Part shown: piece by piece, positions 1-12,142 of the stretch
Position numbering within the stretch: position 1 is the first letter of the stretch
How the letters are laid out: every line of letters starts with the position of its first letter
Notes under the pieces: model-generated
The model's input: the letters and a program-made list of their open reading frames with translations, nothing else
Database searches by the model: none
What the model was told of the DNA's origin: nothing
Translations under genes and position numbers: made by a program
From: Cephalopachus bancanus
Lineage: Eukaryota; Chordata; Mammalia; Primates; Tarsiidae
Direction: 5' to 3'
DNA length: 64,000 nucleotides
Assembly (NCBI GenBank): GCA_027257055.1
Contig: JAPVLO010000115.1
Coordinates: forward strand, 1,736,001-1,800,000

Positions 1-354
1 CATCAGTAGCACAGTTTAATTCTCTTTTTCTAAACTATTCTTCTAGCCCCAGTCTGGTATATAAGTCACACTTTTCAGGTTACCAGTTTTGGAGCATGTT
101 TTGTGTGTCGCCAACTTTAGAAATATAGCAATAGTTACCCTATCACACCCTGCCTTCAAATCTGTCCCTAGTGGCTGTCATGCAATAGCTGCCAGAGTTT
201 CTTTTCAAGATGTCACTGTAGGGGCATCCATCCCCTGTCCAAGACCAGGTTCCAGCTCTCTACTAGTAGCTGGGTAGAGTTGAAGCCAGTCCTCTTGTTT
301 TTATGGAAGTCTATTTTTGACATTACCAAAATAAGTCACTTCTCTCTATCTAGC
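1..354. other. No gene or named repeat seen (intron)
   Basis: AT-rich unique-looking sequence with no coding character or recognisable mobile element. Confidence 0.5.
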
Positions 355-610
355 TTAATGACCAAGTGTTTGCAATGCTTACAAAGAAATTACTATATGC
401 CAGTCAAGGTTCTAAGCACTATATATGTTAATTATTTTAATCTAATCATCATAATAGCCCTAAGAAGTAGTAGTACTATTCATTCCAGTCTTAAGATGAA
501 GAAATAGAGGCACAGAAAACATGCACATTTGTTCAAATTGACAACGATAGCAAGAAGCAGAACCAAGATGAGCTCCAGAGTCAGTGTTCTTAGCTTCTAT
601 ACTGTGCTGC
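355..610 (-). repeat. MIR SINE fossil
   Basis: The order of the MIR core on the reverse strand is visible: a 'ctaagcact' segment, a run on small gains in a count of T/A, 'gatgaagaaatagaggcacag' type sequence (abridged), then 'ctccagagtcagtg'. It is strongly diverged, as expected for an ancient mammal-wide SINE. Confidence 0.7.
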
Positions 611-1484
611 CTCTTATTTGCTAAGCTTTGCTGTTTGGGAACCACAACCAATTTTAAGAAAAGGGAGAGAAGGAGCAAACGCTGAGAGAAGAGTTGAACT
701 AAAGGGTTCCTCATGTAAGAATTGTGGACAAAGTTGATGAGTCTGCCCAGCCAAAGAGTAGTGGAGAATTCTATCCATGCATGGCTCATATAGGAATGGG
801 GGAGATCTGGCAGAGAATGGTGGCATGCCAAATGCCTAACAACAATACCAATATCAATAGCTACTCTTTGTTGTTTACTGTGTATAGTGTACAATATGGT
901 TTTCATGTGATGTCATGTTCCCTTCTTGATTCAGGCTAGCAGTAGAGGGTTGTAGGCAGTCAGGTGGAGGAAAGAGAAATAGAGCCTCCACTTCCTTATG
1001 CAAGTTATGTCAAAGTCGTATTATAAGGAAGAGCATGTTTTGAAAATGTACTCTGCCCCATAATTTTTTCCAAGACTTTTTTTTTCTTTCTAGAGCTAAA
1101 ACTTCTGCATCAAGCAAACATTTCTATCAGCATAGATATTTCTCTTTAAACTCGTTGTTGATATCAGCTGTTTTCTCAGTGAGACATTTGGGTCTAAAAA
1201 AAATTATACATTTTGAGCAGTATCAATTAATGGAAAATATTATCTCCTTTGACCCAAGAAAAGAATAATTCAGAGTAATTTCAGGGATGTTGAACAAAGC
1301 CAGAATAATTTGTAGTATAACTACATTTTGTTTGGGTATTTTCTAGTTCATAGAGAGATAGCCCCTTATGGCTACCATATTATTGTGAATAGGATTAGGG
1401 CCAGAACTACTTTAATGGAACACTTCTAACTAGCATATGTATTTTTCATTTGTTAAAATTCCTATTTAATATAAAATATATAAT
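611..1484. other. Unannotated intronic sequence
   Basis: AT-rich, with scattered stops in every frame. No repeat family or RNA gene was recognised. Confidence 0.5.
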
Positions 1485-1678
1485 TAAAAAAATTTTATTT
1501 TAAATATGTGGGGTACAATTCAGGGTTAGGTATACAAATGTTTATTATGCAGGTACCCTTGTTGATGAGGTGTGCTCCCCTCCCCTGACAGTTTCCCACT
1601 ACTGTCAATCCCCCCTGCCCCACCTCTGGCAGTTTTCCACTACTGCCAATCACTTTCTTATAGTATTACGACAATTGT

Positions 1679-4600
1679 TCAAGGTCCGCTTATGAGTGAG
1701 AGCATGTGATACTCTGTTCTTTGTTTCTGTGATAGATCACTCAGTATTATAGACTCTAAGTCCATCCAAGTTGCTGTGAAGTTTAGAATTTTGTCCTTCT
1801 TTATGGCTGTGTAATATTCCATCATGTATATGTACATTTTTTTAATCCAGTTCTCTTGTGATGGGCAGCATGGTTGCTTCCATGTTTTTGCTTTTGTGAA
1901 TAATGCTGGAATAAATATGCTTGTGCAGGTATCTTTTTCATAGAGTGATTTCAGTTCCTCTGGGTATATTCCCAGTAGGGGGATTGTGGGGTCGTATGGG
2001 AGGTAGATTTTTAGATCTTTAAGGAATCGCCACACTGTTTTCCACAGAGGTTGTACTAGTTTACACTCCCACCAGCAGTGTAGAAGCGTTCCCTTTTTGC
2101 TGCTCCTCTCCAGCACGTTATTTTTTCAGTTATTGATGATGACCATCCTGACTGGAGTTAGTTGGTGTCTCAGTGTGGTTTTAATTTGCATTTCTTTGAT
2201 GACTAGTGAGACTGAGCATTTTTTTCATGTATCTGTCGGCAGCTTGTATGTCTTCTTTTGAGAAGTGTCTATTCATATCTTTTGCCCACTTTGTAATGGG
2301 ACTGTTTGTTTTTTTCTTTTTGGCATGATTGAGTTCCTTGTAGATCCTAAATGCTAGGCCTTTGTCAGATATAGTTGGCAAATATTTTTTCCCAGTCTGT
2401 GGGCTATCTCCCTGTTCTCTCAATGGTTTCGTTGGCTTTGAAGAAGCTTGTGAGTTTGATGAAGTCCCACTTGTCTATCTTATCTCCTATGGCATGGGCA
2501 CTTTGGAGTTTTGATCAGGAATTAGTTGTCAGTTCCAATTTCCATAAGGGTGTGTCTCCTGCATTTTCTAAGGTTCTTATAGTTTGAGGTTTTACGTTTA
2601 GGTCTTTGACTCATTTAGAGTTGATTTTTGCGTATGGAGATAGGTAGAGGTCTTGTTTTAATCTTTGGCATGAAGTCAGCCAGTTTTCCTAGCACCTTTT
2701 ATTTGAATTGGTTCTCCTCTTCCAATTGATGGTAGAGACTTTGTCAAAGATGAGTTGAGAAATTGAGGTTTTGCTTCTGGAATCTCTATCCTGTACCATT
2801 GGACTATATGCCTGTTCTTGTACCAATCCAGTCTGTTTTGATTATTTTAGCTTTATGATAAAACTTAGAGTCTGGGAGTTTATGCCTCCCACTTTATGTT
2901 GTTGTTGTTGAGGATTGTTTTGGCTATTCGTGGTCATTTATGTTTCCATATGAATTCCTCTATTGTCATTTCCAGGTCTAAGAAGAATGCTGCTGGTAAT
3001 TTAATGGATATTGCATTAAATCTGTCGATTGCCTTAGGTCAGATGGACATCTTAATAATGTTGATTCTTCCAATCCATGAGCATGGAATATTTTTTAATT
3101 TATTTGTGTCATCTTTGATTTCCTTGAGCAGTATTTTGTAGTTTCATTGTTAAGGTCTTTGACTTCTCTGGTTAGGAAGATGCCAAGGTATTTCATTTTT
3201 GTGTGTGGCTATTTTGAATGGGATTATGCTTTTTATTTGGGTTTCTGTTTGTTTATTGTTTGTGTATAGGAATGTGGTTGACTTTTGCATGTTTATTTTA
3301 TACCCTGAGACTTTGCCAAAGTCCTTTATCAGTGCAGGGAGGTTTTTGACAGATTCTCTTGGGTTTTCAAGGTGTAGAATCATGTCGTCTGCAAAAAGGG
3401 ATAACTTAATTTCCTCTTTTCCTATTTGGATACCCCAATTTCCTTCTCTTGTCTGATTGCTCTAGCTAAGACTTCTAATACTATGTTGAACAGGAGGAAT
3501 GAGAATGGGCAACCTTTTCTTGTTCCAGTTTTCAGGGGAAATGGTTCCAATTTCTGTCTGTTTAGCAGTATGCTGGCTGTGGGTTTCTCATAGATGGCTC
3601 TGACTATTTTGAGGCTATGTTCCATCTATGCCTAGATGTTTAAGGGTCTTTATCAAGAAGGGGTGCTGGATTTTATCAAAAGCTTTTTCCATGTCTAATG
3701 ATATAATCATGTGGTTTTTGTCTTTACATCTGTTGATGTAATTAATTACATTTATGGTCTTACGAATGTTGAACCATCCCTGAATCCTGGGGATGAAGCT
3801 TACTGGGTCATGGTGGATGATTTTTGAGATGTGTTGTTGGATTCGGTTTGCTAGAATCTTATTGAGTATTTTAGCATCTGTGTTCATCAGGGATATTGAC
3901 CTGTAGTTCTCTTTCTTTGTTGGATCTTTACCTGGTTTGGGTGTCAGTGTGATGTTAGCTTTTTAAAATGGTTTGGGGAGAGTTCTGTCATTCTCAACTA
4001 CTTGGAATACTTTCAATAGGAATGGTATCAGCTCCTCCTTGTATGTTTTGTAGAATTCTACTGGAAAGTCATCTGGTCCGGGGCTTTTATTACTGTCATT
4101 TTTTTAAGGTAGTTTTCTTATGACATAGTCAATCTCCTGGGTTGGTATTGGTCTATTTAGGATCTCAATTTCTTCTTGTTTCAATCTGGGGAGGTTGTGT
4201 GATGTCAGAAAATCCTCCATTTCATTTAGGTTTCCAAGTTTACTTCCATACAGGTATACATAGTAACTGCTGATAATCTTTTGTATTTCTTCAGGGTCAG
4301 TTGTGACTTGATCTTTTGGATTTCTGATTGTGTTTATTTGGACTTTTTCTCTCTTTTTCTTGGTCAGTCTAACTAGGGGTTCATGAATCTTGTTCATCTT
4401 TTCAAAAAATCAGCTTTTTGTTTCATTGATTTTTTTTTTTTTATTTTATTATATTTTTGTCTTCTGTGTCCCAAATTTGGGTTTTTATTTTAGGGATCTG
4501 GATTCTTCTGCTGAAGTTAGGGTTTCTGTAGTCGTGTTTTTTCCAGCTTCCTTAGGTGATTTGTTAAGCTGTTAACTTGTAATCTTTCCATTTTCTTCAT

Positions 4601-5517
4601 GTTTGTTTGTAGAGATATGAATTCCCCTCTTGTGAATTCCCCTCATGGCATCCCAGAGATTTTGGTAAGAAGTTTCTTTGTTTTCATTTGTTTCCAGGTA
4701 TCTTTTAATCTCTGTTTTGATTTCTGTGTTTACCCAGGAGTTGTTTAGCGTCATGGTGCTTAGTGCCCAAGTCTTTGTAGGTTTGGGGGAAACTTTGTTG
4801 GTGTTGATATTTATTTTTATTCCACTATGGTCTGAGAAGGTGTATGGCAGAATTTCAGTCTTGTGGAATTTTCTTATGCTTGATTTATGACTGAGGATGT
4901 AGTCGACCTTAGAGTATGTTCCATGTAGTGATGTGTAGAACGTATATTCCATGGTTGCTGGGTGGAGTGTTCTGTAGGTATCAATTAAGTCCATTTGGTC
5001 AAGTGTCACATTGAGGTTCTGGATCTCCTTGTTGATTTTTTTGTCTTGATGATCTGCCTAGGGTTGTGAGTGGGGTATTTAAGTCCCCAGCTATGATAGT
5101 GTTAGAGTCAATATCTTTGTTAAGTTTACCTAGAACCTGCTTTATGAAAGTTGGTGCTCCTGTGTTGGGTGCATGTATGTTTAGGATGGATATTTCTTAT
5201 TGATGAATTGAACATTTTATCATTATGTAGTGACCTTCTGTATCTTTTAAAATTTTTGTTAGCTTAAAGGATATTTTGTCTGATATTAAGATCACAACTC
5301 CTGCTTTCTTTTGTGTTCCATTCTCCTGAAATTTTGTTTCCCATCCTCTGACTTTGAGTCTGTGAATGTCTTTTCTGGTGAGATGAGTCACTTGGAGACA
5401 ATGTTTTGTAGCCTTATGATATTTTATCCAATTTGCCATTGTATGTCTTTTCAGTGATGCATTTAGTCCATTCATATTCAGGCTAATTATTGAGATGTGA
5501 GAGTTTATCCCTGTCAT
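1679..5517 (-). pseudogene. LINE-1 ORF2 (endonuclease-reverse transcriptase), broken
   Basis: Open pieces in different frames follow L1 ORF2 order from 5517 down to 1679. The endonuclease start contains SLNMNGLNA. The catalytic-Glu motif is HCLQVTHLT, where L1 normally has Q-E-T-H, so the Glu is replaced by Val. Reverse transcriptase pieces follow, with an intact FADD box encoded near 3380-3398 just before [14 protein letters not shown]. The C-terminal piece (LLHCWWECKLVQPLWKTVWR) follows. At least eight frame breaks separate the pieces. The enzyme is certainly dead. Confidence 0.93.
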
Positions 5518-5589
5518 GAGGTTCTTTTAGAATTTGTTGTTGTGGCTGCTGTTTGTTTTTGTTTGTTTGTTGTCTTTCTTTAGATTTTT

Positions 5590-6606
5590 GGGTTGATTCA
5601 TGTGTGTTTTCAATCTTTTCCCTGTATGCTTGTGAGGGGCATTGTCGTTCTTTTTTTTCCTTTCTCTGTGTTTAATACTTTCTTAAGTGTTTCTTGTAGA
5701 GCTGGCCTGGAGGCAGCATAAACTCTTAGGGATTGAATGTCTGGGAAGGATTTAATTCTCCATCACTGATGAAACGTAGCATATCTGGGTAGGTAACTCT
5801 TGGTTGAAATTGTTTATCTTTGAGAACTTTGAAGATTGGACTCCAAGCTCTCCTAGCCTGGAGAGTTTCTGTAGATAAGTCTGCTGCTATTCTAATTGGT
5901 CTTCCCCATTAGGTAGTCTGATCTTTTTCTCTTGCTGCCTTTAGGATTTTTTCTTTTATACCTACTTTGTGTAGGCAAATTACTATGTGTCTGGGAGTTG
6001 GTCTTTTCATTTGTTGTCTTGCAGGGGTTCTCTGAATCTCTTGTGTTTGAATGGTCACACCACTGATGAGATGAGGGAAGTTTTCTTGGATAATTTCATG
6101 GAATGTTTGTTTCAGGGTGGTCTCTGTCTCTCTATCTGCCTCAGAGATTCCAATTAATCTCAGGTTTGCCTCTTGAAATAATCGCTCATCTCTTGGTGGT
6201 TTTGTTCTGTCTTTTAAAGTTTCTTTTCTATGTTTTTAACAGTTTGGGTTAGTTCCATATTTTGGTCCTCAAGCTCTGAGACTCTTTCTTCTGCTTGGTT
6301 AATTTTGCTTTCTGTGCTTATTGGTTTGTTGTTTATTTCATTCACTGTATTCTTTATTGCTGTTCTTATCAACACCTTCATTCTTTCCTCTTGTCTTTCC
6401 TCATTTCTATTTATTCTCTCTAATAATATCATGATATCTGGGTTTGTGGTTTGAGACCAGTCATTCTGGGGGCTTGTCATTGTTTGTGTTCTGGAGTCTA
6501 TATTCTCTGTGGCTGACCTCCCAGGGGTATGAGTGAGACTCATATTCTGCCTTTGACTTTCTTCATTTGTGTAGTTTTTTCTCCTCCTTTTTAACTTCTT
6601 CTTCAT
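5590..6606 (-). pseudogene. LINE-1 ORF1 (RNA-binding coiled-coil protein), broken
   Basis: The N-terminal 130 codons (6606 down to 6214) remain open from a plausible Met. They are very basic at the start (MKKKLKRRRKN) and carry a heptad-rich coiled-coil stretch with ERVSELEDQNMELTQTVKN. Downstream toward 5590 the sequence still resembles the ORF1 RNA-recognition part (reversed 'agacaaaatg...gaatctc' type matches), but frames are interrupted. The 3' limit is estimated from usual ORF1 length. Confidence 0.8.
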
Positions 6607-8159
6607 GTCTGTTGTTCAGTGATGGGGGAAAAGTTTTTATTTCTGTTTGCTCAATCTCCTATTCTTCCTTATGTAGATCCTCTCATTTTGTCCAGTTCTG
6701 AGGCTGGATGAGAGGTGGGGGCCTGGACTTTTTGCAGTTTTGAGATTTAATTAAGGGGGGAGCTGTGATCCAGAGACTATCTGCAGATCCAAGTATCTGC
6801 TGACAGGTGTGTGGTCACCCTGGAACCCACTTCCCACTGCCTTAGAGTCTGTCCATGCAGTGGGGTATCTTTTTGCCTCCTGAAAGCAAATGAGATAAGA
6901 AAAGGGAAAGGAATGGAATAAGGAAAGAGGAAATCAAAAGGGAGGTGGAGAGAAAGAAGAAGAGGGAAAATAGACAAGCATACCAACTAATGAATAAACA
7001 GAGAGAAAAACAGAGACAGAAAAAACAAAAAAAGACAAAAACATACAGATAGTCATACAAACAAAAAAAAACCCCTTGTTAGTGTACTCTTCTTCAAAAA
7101 TACTCATACACAAACATAAAATCTAAAAACAAAAAACATTTACATAACAGAAACAAACCAAGTACAAAAACATAAACAAAAACAGAAAGAGAGAAGAGAA
7201 AAAGCTAAACCTAAAACAAAAAACAAACAAGATAAAAAACTTGCTCTCGGGCCATTTCTGTGACTCTAGGTTCCTTTCAGGCCTCCACATTAGGGAGCAG
7301 CCTCTGGTATCCAGCCCCTTCCTCTGCTCTCAGCGCAGGCTAATAGGGTTGCTGTCAGCATGGGTCAGATGCCACATGGACTACTGACCATGTGGGAGGA
7401 GGATGGATCAGATCCGGACTCACCCTACTTGCTGCTGCTGCTGTCGAGTCTCCCACTCAGATATGATGTGTTCTGTGCCTGTGCCTGTGCCTGTTCCAGC
7501 ATGAGGGAGTGGCATCTGTCTCTCTGAGTCTGATGAGAAGATAGCCTCTGGGTCCCAAGATGGAGACTGGGTGGAGTTGGGCAGGGCAATGCAGGTATCT
7601 GCCTGGTCCTGGGACTGAGAAGCTTGCACCTGTGGACATCTCATCACTGGCATTGGAACTTTATTCCAGTTTTCCATGACCTGCCTTCTCCACTGATCCT
7701 CCTGCTTGTGCCTGGTCTTCTACTGCAGATGATGATGTGGGCCAGGTGCCAGGTGGTGAGGGGTGGCGTTCTCTGCTGCCTCCTCTCAAAAGAACCAAAG
7801 AAGGGCAGATGATCCTGTGTGCCTGGGTTTCCAATCTCAGGGCAGTGGTGGGTTGTAGTCATCTCTGGAGGAGAGCCCTGGGTTCATGAATGCAAGTATC
7901 CCCTCAGAGGGACTTTCACTCACCCACCAGCATGTACCCACTCATGCAGAGAGTCTTTCTGGACACTAGCTTTTGCAGAGACTCACAGTCTGACCTGTTC
8001 TGTTGCCATCTTGCCTGGAAGCCAAAATATATGATGTTTAATCTATGAAACACATATAAGGAATAAACAGTACAAAGGACGCTAGCAACTTTAAGGAGAG
8101 TCTTGCCATTAACTTTCAGGTCACCTTGTATCACCTCCTGAACCCATCCCCTTTCCTCC

Positions 8160-10000
8160 TCACTGGGAGGTAACTATTATATTGACTTATGTGTCTATTA
8201 CTACATTAATTTTCTTTATGGTTTGTCACATACTGGTATTCCTTGATGATATTGTGTTTAGCTGGGTTTGTTTTAGAGCATTTCTGTGGTTGGAATTATA
8301 TTGTATTTTTTCACCCAATGCTATATCCCCAAAATGTATCTATGCTGCTGAGTTGTAGCTGAGTTTCAATCATATTCACTGTTACAGAGTATTCAACTTT
8401 GTAAACAATAACATATTATACTTTTGATGGACATTTCTTTTTTCCAGTCTGTGTTCCTATCACAAACAATGCTAATATTAACATTCTTACACGTCTCCAG
8501 GTATACATGTATAAGCATTTTTCTTCAGGGCACATACCTAGGAATGAAATTGCTGAGGAATAACAAATGCTTTTTTTCCACATTATTATAAATGACAGAT
8601 TGTGTTCCACAGTGGTTGTTCCATTTACATTTGTAGCATCAGTACAGGAAAATTCTGATTGTTTTACATCCTCATCAAAACTTTTTCCATGTTTTAGTTT
8701 GTTTTAACTTTTGCCAACCTGTTGTGTATTTAATGGTATCTTATTGTGGTTTTCTTTGGCATTTATGATCATCTTTTTTCATATTTATTGATCATTTTGG
8801 CTTACTCATTATTAAGTCCCTGTTCAAGTCTCCTGTTAATTTTTGTATTGGGCTGTCTTTTTCTTACTTATTTATAGAAGTCTTCTTTTATTCTGGAAAC
8901 TTTTTTTCAGTTGTATGCTCCAAATAGTCCCTCCCAGTTTGTGGGTTGCTTCTTTTTACTCTGTTTGTGGTGTCTCTCAATACAGAAAAATTGTTAATTT
9001 CGTGTCATTCAATTTTTCAACCAACTGGGTCTTTCTTTAATAATCCTTCTCTACTTTACTTAAAAAAAATTTCCCTACCTTGTGGTCATAAAAATATCCT
9101 ATTATATTTTCTTCAATATGCCTTGTACTGTTTTTCTTGATGTTTAAGTATGCAATATACCTGGATTGACTTCTGTATTAATAAGTGCATACATGTTTAG
9201 GAAGACTGTGTTCCTGATGATGTGAACCTCTTATAATTGTGTTTTGACTCTATTTTCTTTTGCTTTAAATTTTAATAATTAAGAATTTTGATATTCTGAC
9301 AATATAGCAACAGTTGCTCTTTTAGTTAGTATATGCCTAGATTATTTTTTTAATCCTTTTGTAGTCAATATTTCTTTACCCTTTTGTCTTGGTTGTATCG
9401 TAACAGCAAATAGCTAGATGCTGTTCTTCATTTTGGTATAATTTAACCCAGATATATTTATGTAAATTCTCTTGTCAATCTTTTCTATTTGTATTTATTT
9501 TACTTTTTCTACAATTTTTTTCTTTCTCCCTTTTTTCTTCTTTTGGATATATTTTCTATTTTTTCTGTTGATCAGTTTTGAAGTGAACCATTCTATTCCT
9601 ACTCTATTTGCAAAGAATCCAGAAGTTTAGGCATGCATACTTTACTCACCAGATTCTAAACTTAATTTGTATTTTTGGCCTTTTCCCAGATAATACAAAG
9701 AAGAATCTTGGGACATTTTAGCTCTAACTCATATGTCATTGTTGTTATGGCTTTGAGTTTTTCCAGTTTTAACTTCCAAGATGTTATCATTTTGTATTTT
9801 CATGTTTGCTTAGTTTTACCTCCATGTTTGCCCTTTTCTCTGTCTGTCATCCCTTTTTACACTTCAGAAGTTCTGTCTGCTGGCACTTTCCTTTTGTCTG
9901 ACATACAGTATATCCTTTGAAAATTCCTATAGTGAGGTGGTAAAGTCTCTGTTTTTGTCTGTCTCACAATGCCTTTATTTTCCTATTATAGTCTAGGTAA
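8160..10000 (-). mobile_element. Older, highly diverged LINE-1 fragment
   Basis: The sequence parallels antisense L1 ORF2 3' regions: a 'gtattccat/ttgtaaac' homologue near 8390, 'cctaggaatgaaattgctgagg' style text near 8540, and a 'ggcatttatgatc' homologue near 8760. It continues with ORF1-proximal L1M/HAL1-like text at 9590-9990. Divergence is much higher than in the neighbouring L1. Subfamily is not assigned. Confidence 0.7.
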
Positions 10001-10009
10001 ATAGCAATC

Positions 10010-10520
10010 ATTAAAGATGCAGAAAAGATTTAGGCACAATGATGATCTTCACAGAATTGTTTATAAGAGGCAAAAACAAAAAAGCAGAATGAGAAGCAGT
10101 CTATATATCTAATAGTACAGGACTGGCTAATCATATATTCCTATTACATCATATTTTACAACTATAAATCATCATGTTTTTATTTTATTTTGAGTTGTGG
10201 GATACAAGTGAGGATTTGCTTGATATGTAAATTGCATACAGGTGAAGTTTGGGTAAAGACTGTCGTGGTATAGGACTATGCTCACAATACAGTGCTAGGT
10301 GAAAAAGAGCAAGGTACTAAACTTTATGTACACACATATACACACTCACATAAACATACTGAAAAATTACTGCAAAAGATATGGCAAAAAGTTAAAATTA
10401 TGTTTTTTGTGTGTTGGAGTGAGAGGTGATTTGATTTTCATTTTTATACTTTTTGGTATTTTATAAACTTTCTGCACAAGCAAGTATTGCATTTATCATC
10501 AGAAACCATTATTTATTTTG
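10010..10520 (+). mobile_element. LINE 3' fragment (L1ME-type), interrupted
   Basis: The text resembles the common 3' LINE segment in the order 'cagaattgtttataagag', 'tctatatatctaatagtac', 'ctaggtgaaaaagagcaag', then a run ending in 'ttctgcacaagcaagtattgc'. A segment at about 10160-10255 does not fit and may be a separate insertion. Ancient and approximate. Confidence 0.5.
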
Positions 10521-10539
10521 CAAATTACCGTAATCAAAG

Positions 10540-10900
10540 TGGTCTTCAAGAAGATTGGATTATTTAAATTCACATCCTGCCCCAGCAGTATATGAGTAGC
10601 AGTTATATTTTTAGTGGCTGCCAATTTTATAAGTGTACTATAGTATTTCATTGTTACTTCCATTTACATTTTTAAAAATTACTATTGAAGTCAAATGCTT
10701 TTATGTGTGTGTGTGTTTATTGGTTATTTGTATTTCTGCTTTCTCTACCACATTTGCTCATACCCTTTGTCGATTTTTCAATTACATTCTTAATGGTTTC
10801 CCTATTGATTTGAAAGCACTCTTTATATATTAAGAATATTGACCCTACCTTTTTTCAAATTGTTTTCCAACTTGTCTTTTAATATCATTTATCATAACTT
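10540..10900 (-). mobile_element. Diverged LINE-1 3' fragment
   Basis: The antisense L1 order is visible: 'cctgccccagcagtatatgag', 'tgctttctctaccacatttg', and 'gatttgaaagcactctttat'. It has no open frame. It may belong to the same old insertion as the 8160-10000 fragment. Confidence 0.55.
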
Positions 10901-11364
10901 AGTTTTTTAAAAAAATGATTCCAGGATACATTTTGAAAAAAAAGGGGGAGGAATATGTACAAACAAGGTAAAATACACATTCAGAAAAGATTTGAAGGTA
11001 TACTTTTATAATAAAAGTAAATATACCTCTAAAGTAAATTTCAGAAAAACGTAAGAAGGAGAAGAGGCAGAGTATTCCTCTAGAGTGAGTTTTTAACTGA
11101 TGGAGGGGGGTAGGGGTGATTTGTCTCATCTGTCACTTCTCAGTGGATGCATATATCTGTACATTTGCATGTGTATGCCCAATGGCTACCATACGCCTTT
11201 CTGAGGGATATAATAATTCATTGTCACTATGTGAGATACTTGAGGAATGGAACAGGGTGGCAGGAGAAGAAAGCACCAACAAACTATGACTGTATTCTAT
11301 GCAGGATAACAATTTATACATCTTATAATAGGAATCAACCCACTGATTGCTTCACTTGTATCTA

Positions 11365-11576
11365 TTTCTTCCTCCAAATCACCTGCCTGGTTATCACTCA
11401 TCCTTCATCACTCAATCAGTCATAAATACCACAGAGTACACCTTTTTTATTCTCAGCCAGGGATTCTTGGCCTGGGCACTATTGACCTTTTGGGTGGGAT
11501 AGTTTTTCTGTTGTGAGGGCTGTCCCGTGCATTGTAAGACGTAAGCAGCATCCTTGGCCTCTATTCACGAGATGTC
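11365..11576. repeat. 212-bp local duplication, copy 1 (probable source)
   Basis: It matches 13470-13681 over 212 bp with no gaps and about five substitutions, roughly 97.6 percent identity. The right part lies inside a MER5A element that continues past the end of the match here, whereas copy 2 stops. Copy 1 is therefore probably the source. Confidence 0.95.
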
Positions 11577-11672
11577 ATTACGCCATTCCAGTAGTGACAG
11601 ACAATGTCTCCAGACATTACTAAATGTCCCCTTGAAGGCAAAATTGGCCCTGGTTGAGAACCACTGTTCCAG
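11455..11672 (-). mobile_element. MER5A-type hAT (Charlie) DNA transposon fossil
   Basis: It begins 'cagggattcttggcctggg' and ends 'ggttgagaaccactg', the inverted-terminal style of MER5A. Internal 'tgtgaggg', 'cattgtaagac' and 'atgtctccagac' segments sit in the right order. It is non-autonomous and non-coding. Confidence 0.85.
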
Positions 11673-11837
11673 GCTAAAGCTGACACAGGGCAGTGACTTC
11701 TAGAGGTTTCCTTCTAGGTTTTTGGAACCTTTAGATTGAATTGCAATTTGGAGAAGTATCAGGCTCAATCAAATTGCTTTGATGGAATTGTGGCTGGTTG
11801 TGCACAGGTCTCTCTTCCACAGTGTGGGCTACAGCAA

Positions 11838-12142
11838 GTCTCTCTCTCTCTCTCTCTCTTTTTTTTTTTGAGTTGGTATCTCACTCTGTCATCCAGGTTG
11901 GAGTGCAGTGACATGCTCACGACCCTGACCTGCTGGGCTCAGGTGATCCTTCTGCATCAGCCTTCCAAGTAGCTGGAACTACAGGTGCGAGCTACCACAC
12001 CCAGCTTATTTTTTTATTTATTGTAGAGGTGAGGTCTCACCAAGTTGCCCAGGCTGGTCTCGAGCCCCCGAGCTCAGGCAATCCTCTTACCTTGGCCTCC
12101 CAAAGTGCTGGGATTACAGGCTTGAGCCACTGCACTCAGCTA
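11838..12142 (-). mobile_element. Full-length Alu (old, AluJ-like)
   Basis: A poly-T start after a (TC)n run is followed by both Alu arms reversed: 'ctcactctgtcatccaggtt', 'ggagtgcagtg', a mid T-rich linker near 12008, 'ggcctcccaaagtgctggga' and 'ttgagccactgcactcagct'. Divergence fits AluJ. The (TC)n tract at 11838-11859 may be a degenerated tail. Confidence 0.95.

Larger units (their letters stand above)
1485..8022 (-). mobile_element. Near-full-length LINE-1 (about 6.5 kb), inactive
   Basis: The + strand reads as the reverse of an L1. A 3' UTR with weak A-rich tail lies at 1485-1678, a broken ORF2 at 1679-5517, ORF1 at about 5590-6606, and a 5' UTR of about 1.4 kb to 8022. That UTR includes a 350-bp A/G-rich block (6885-7245 on the + strand). 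Flanking 12-mers AAAATATATAAT (1473-1484) and AAAATATATGAT (8024-8035) differ at one base and look like the target-site duplication. ORF2 is split into many open pieces by stops and frameshifts, so it cannot move by itself. It is the youngest large L1 here; tails of the same family recur at 24.9-26.5 and 47.5-48.6 kb. Confidence 0.95.

Noticed and set aside
460..906. 148-codon reverse frame
   Set aside because: No motif, it overlaps a MIR, and its composition is like the surrounding intron.
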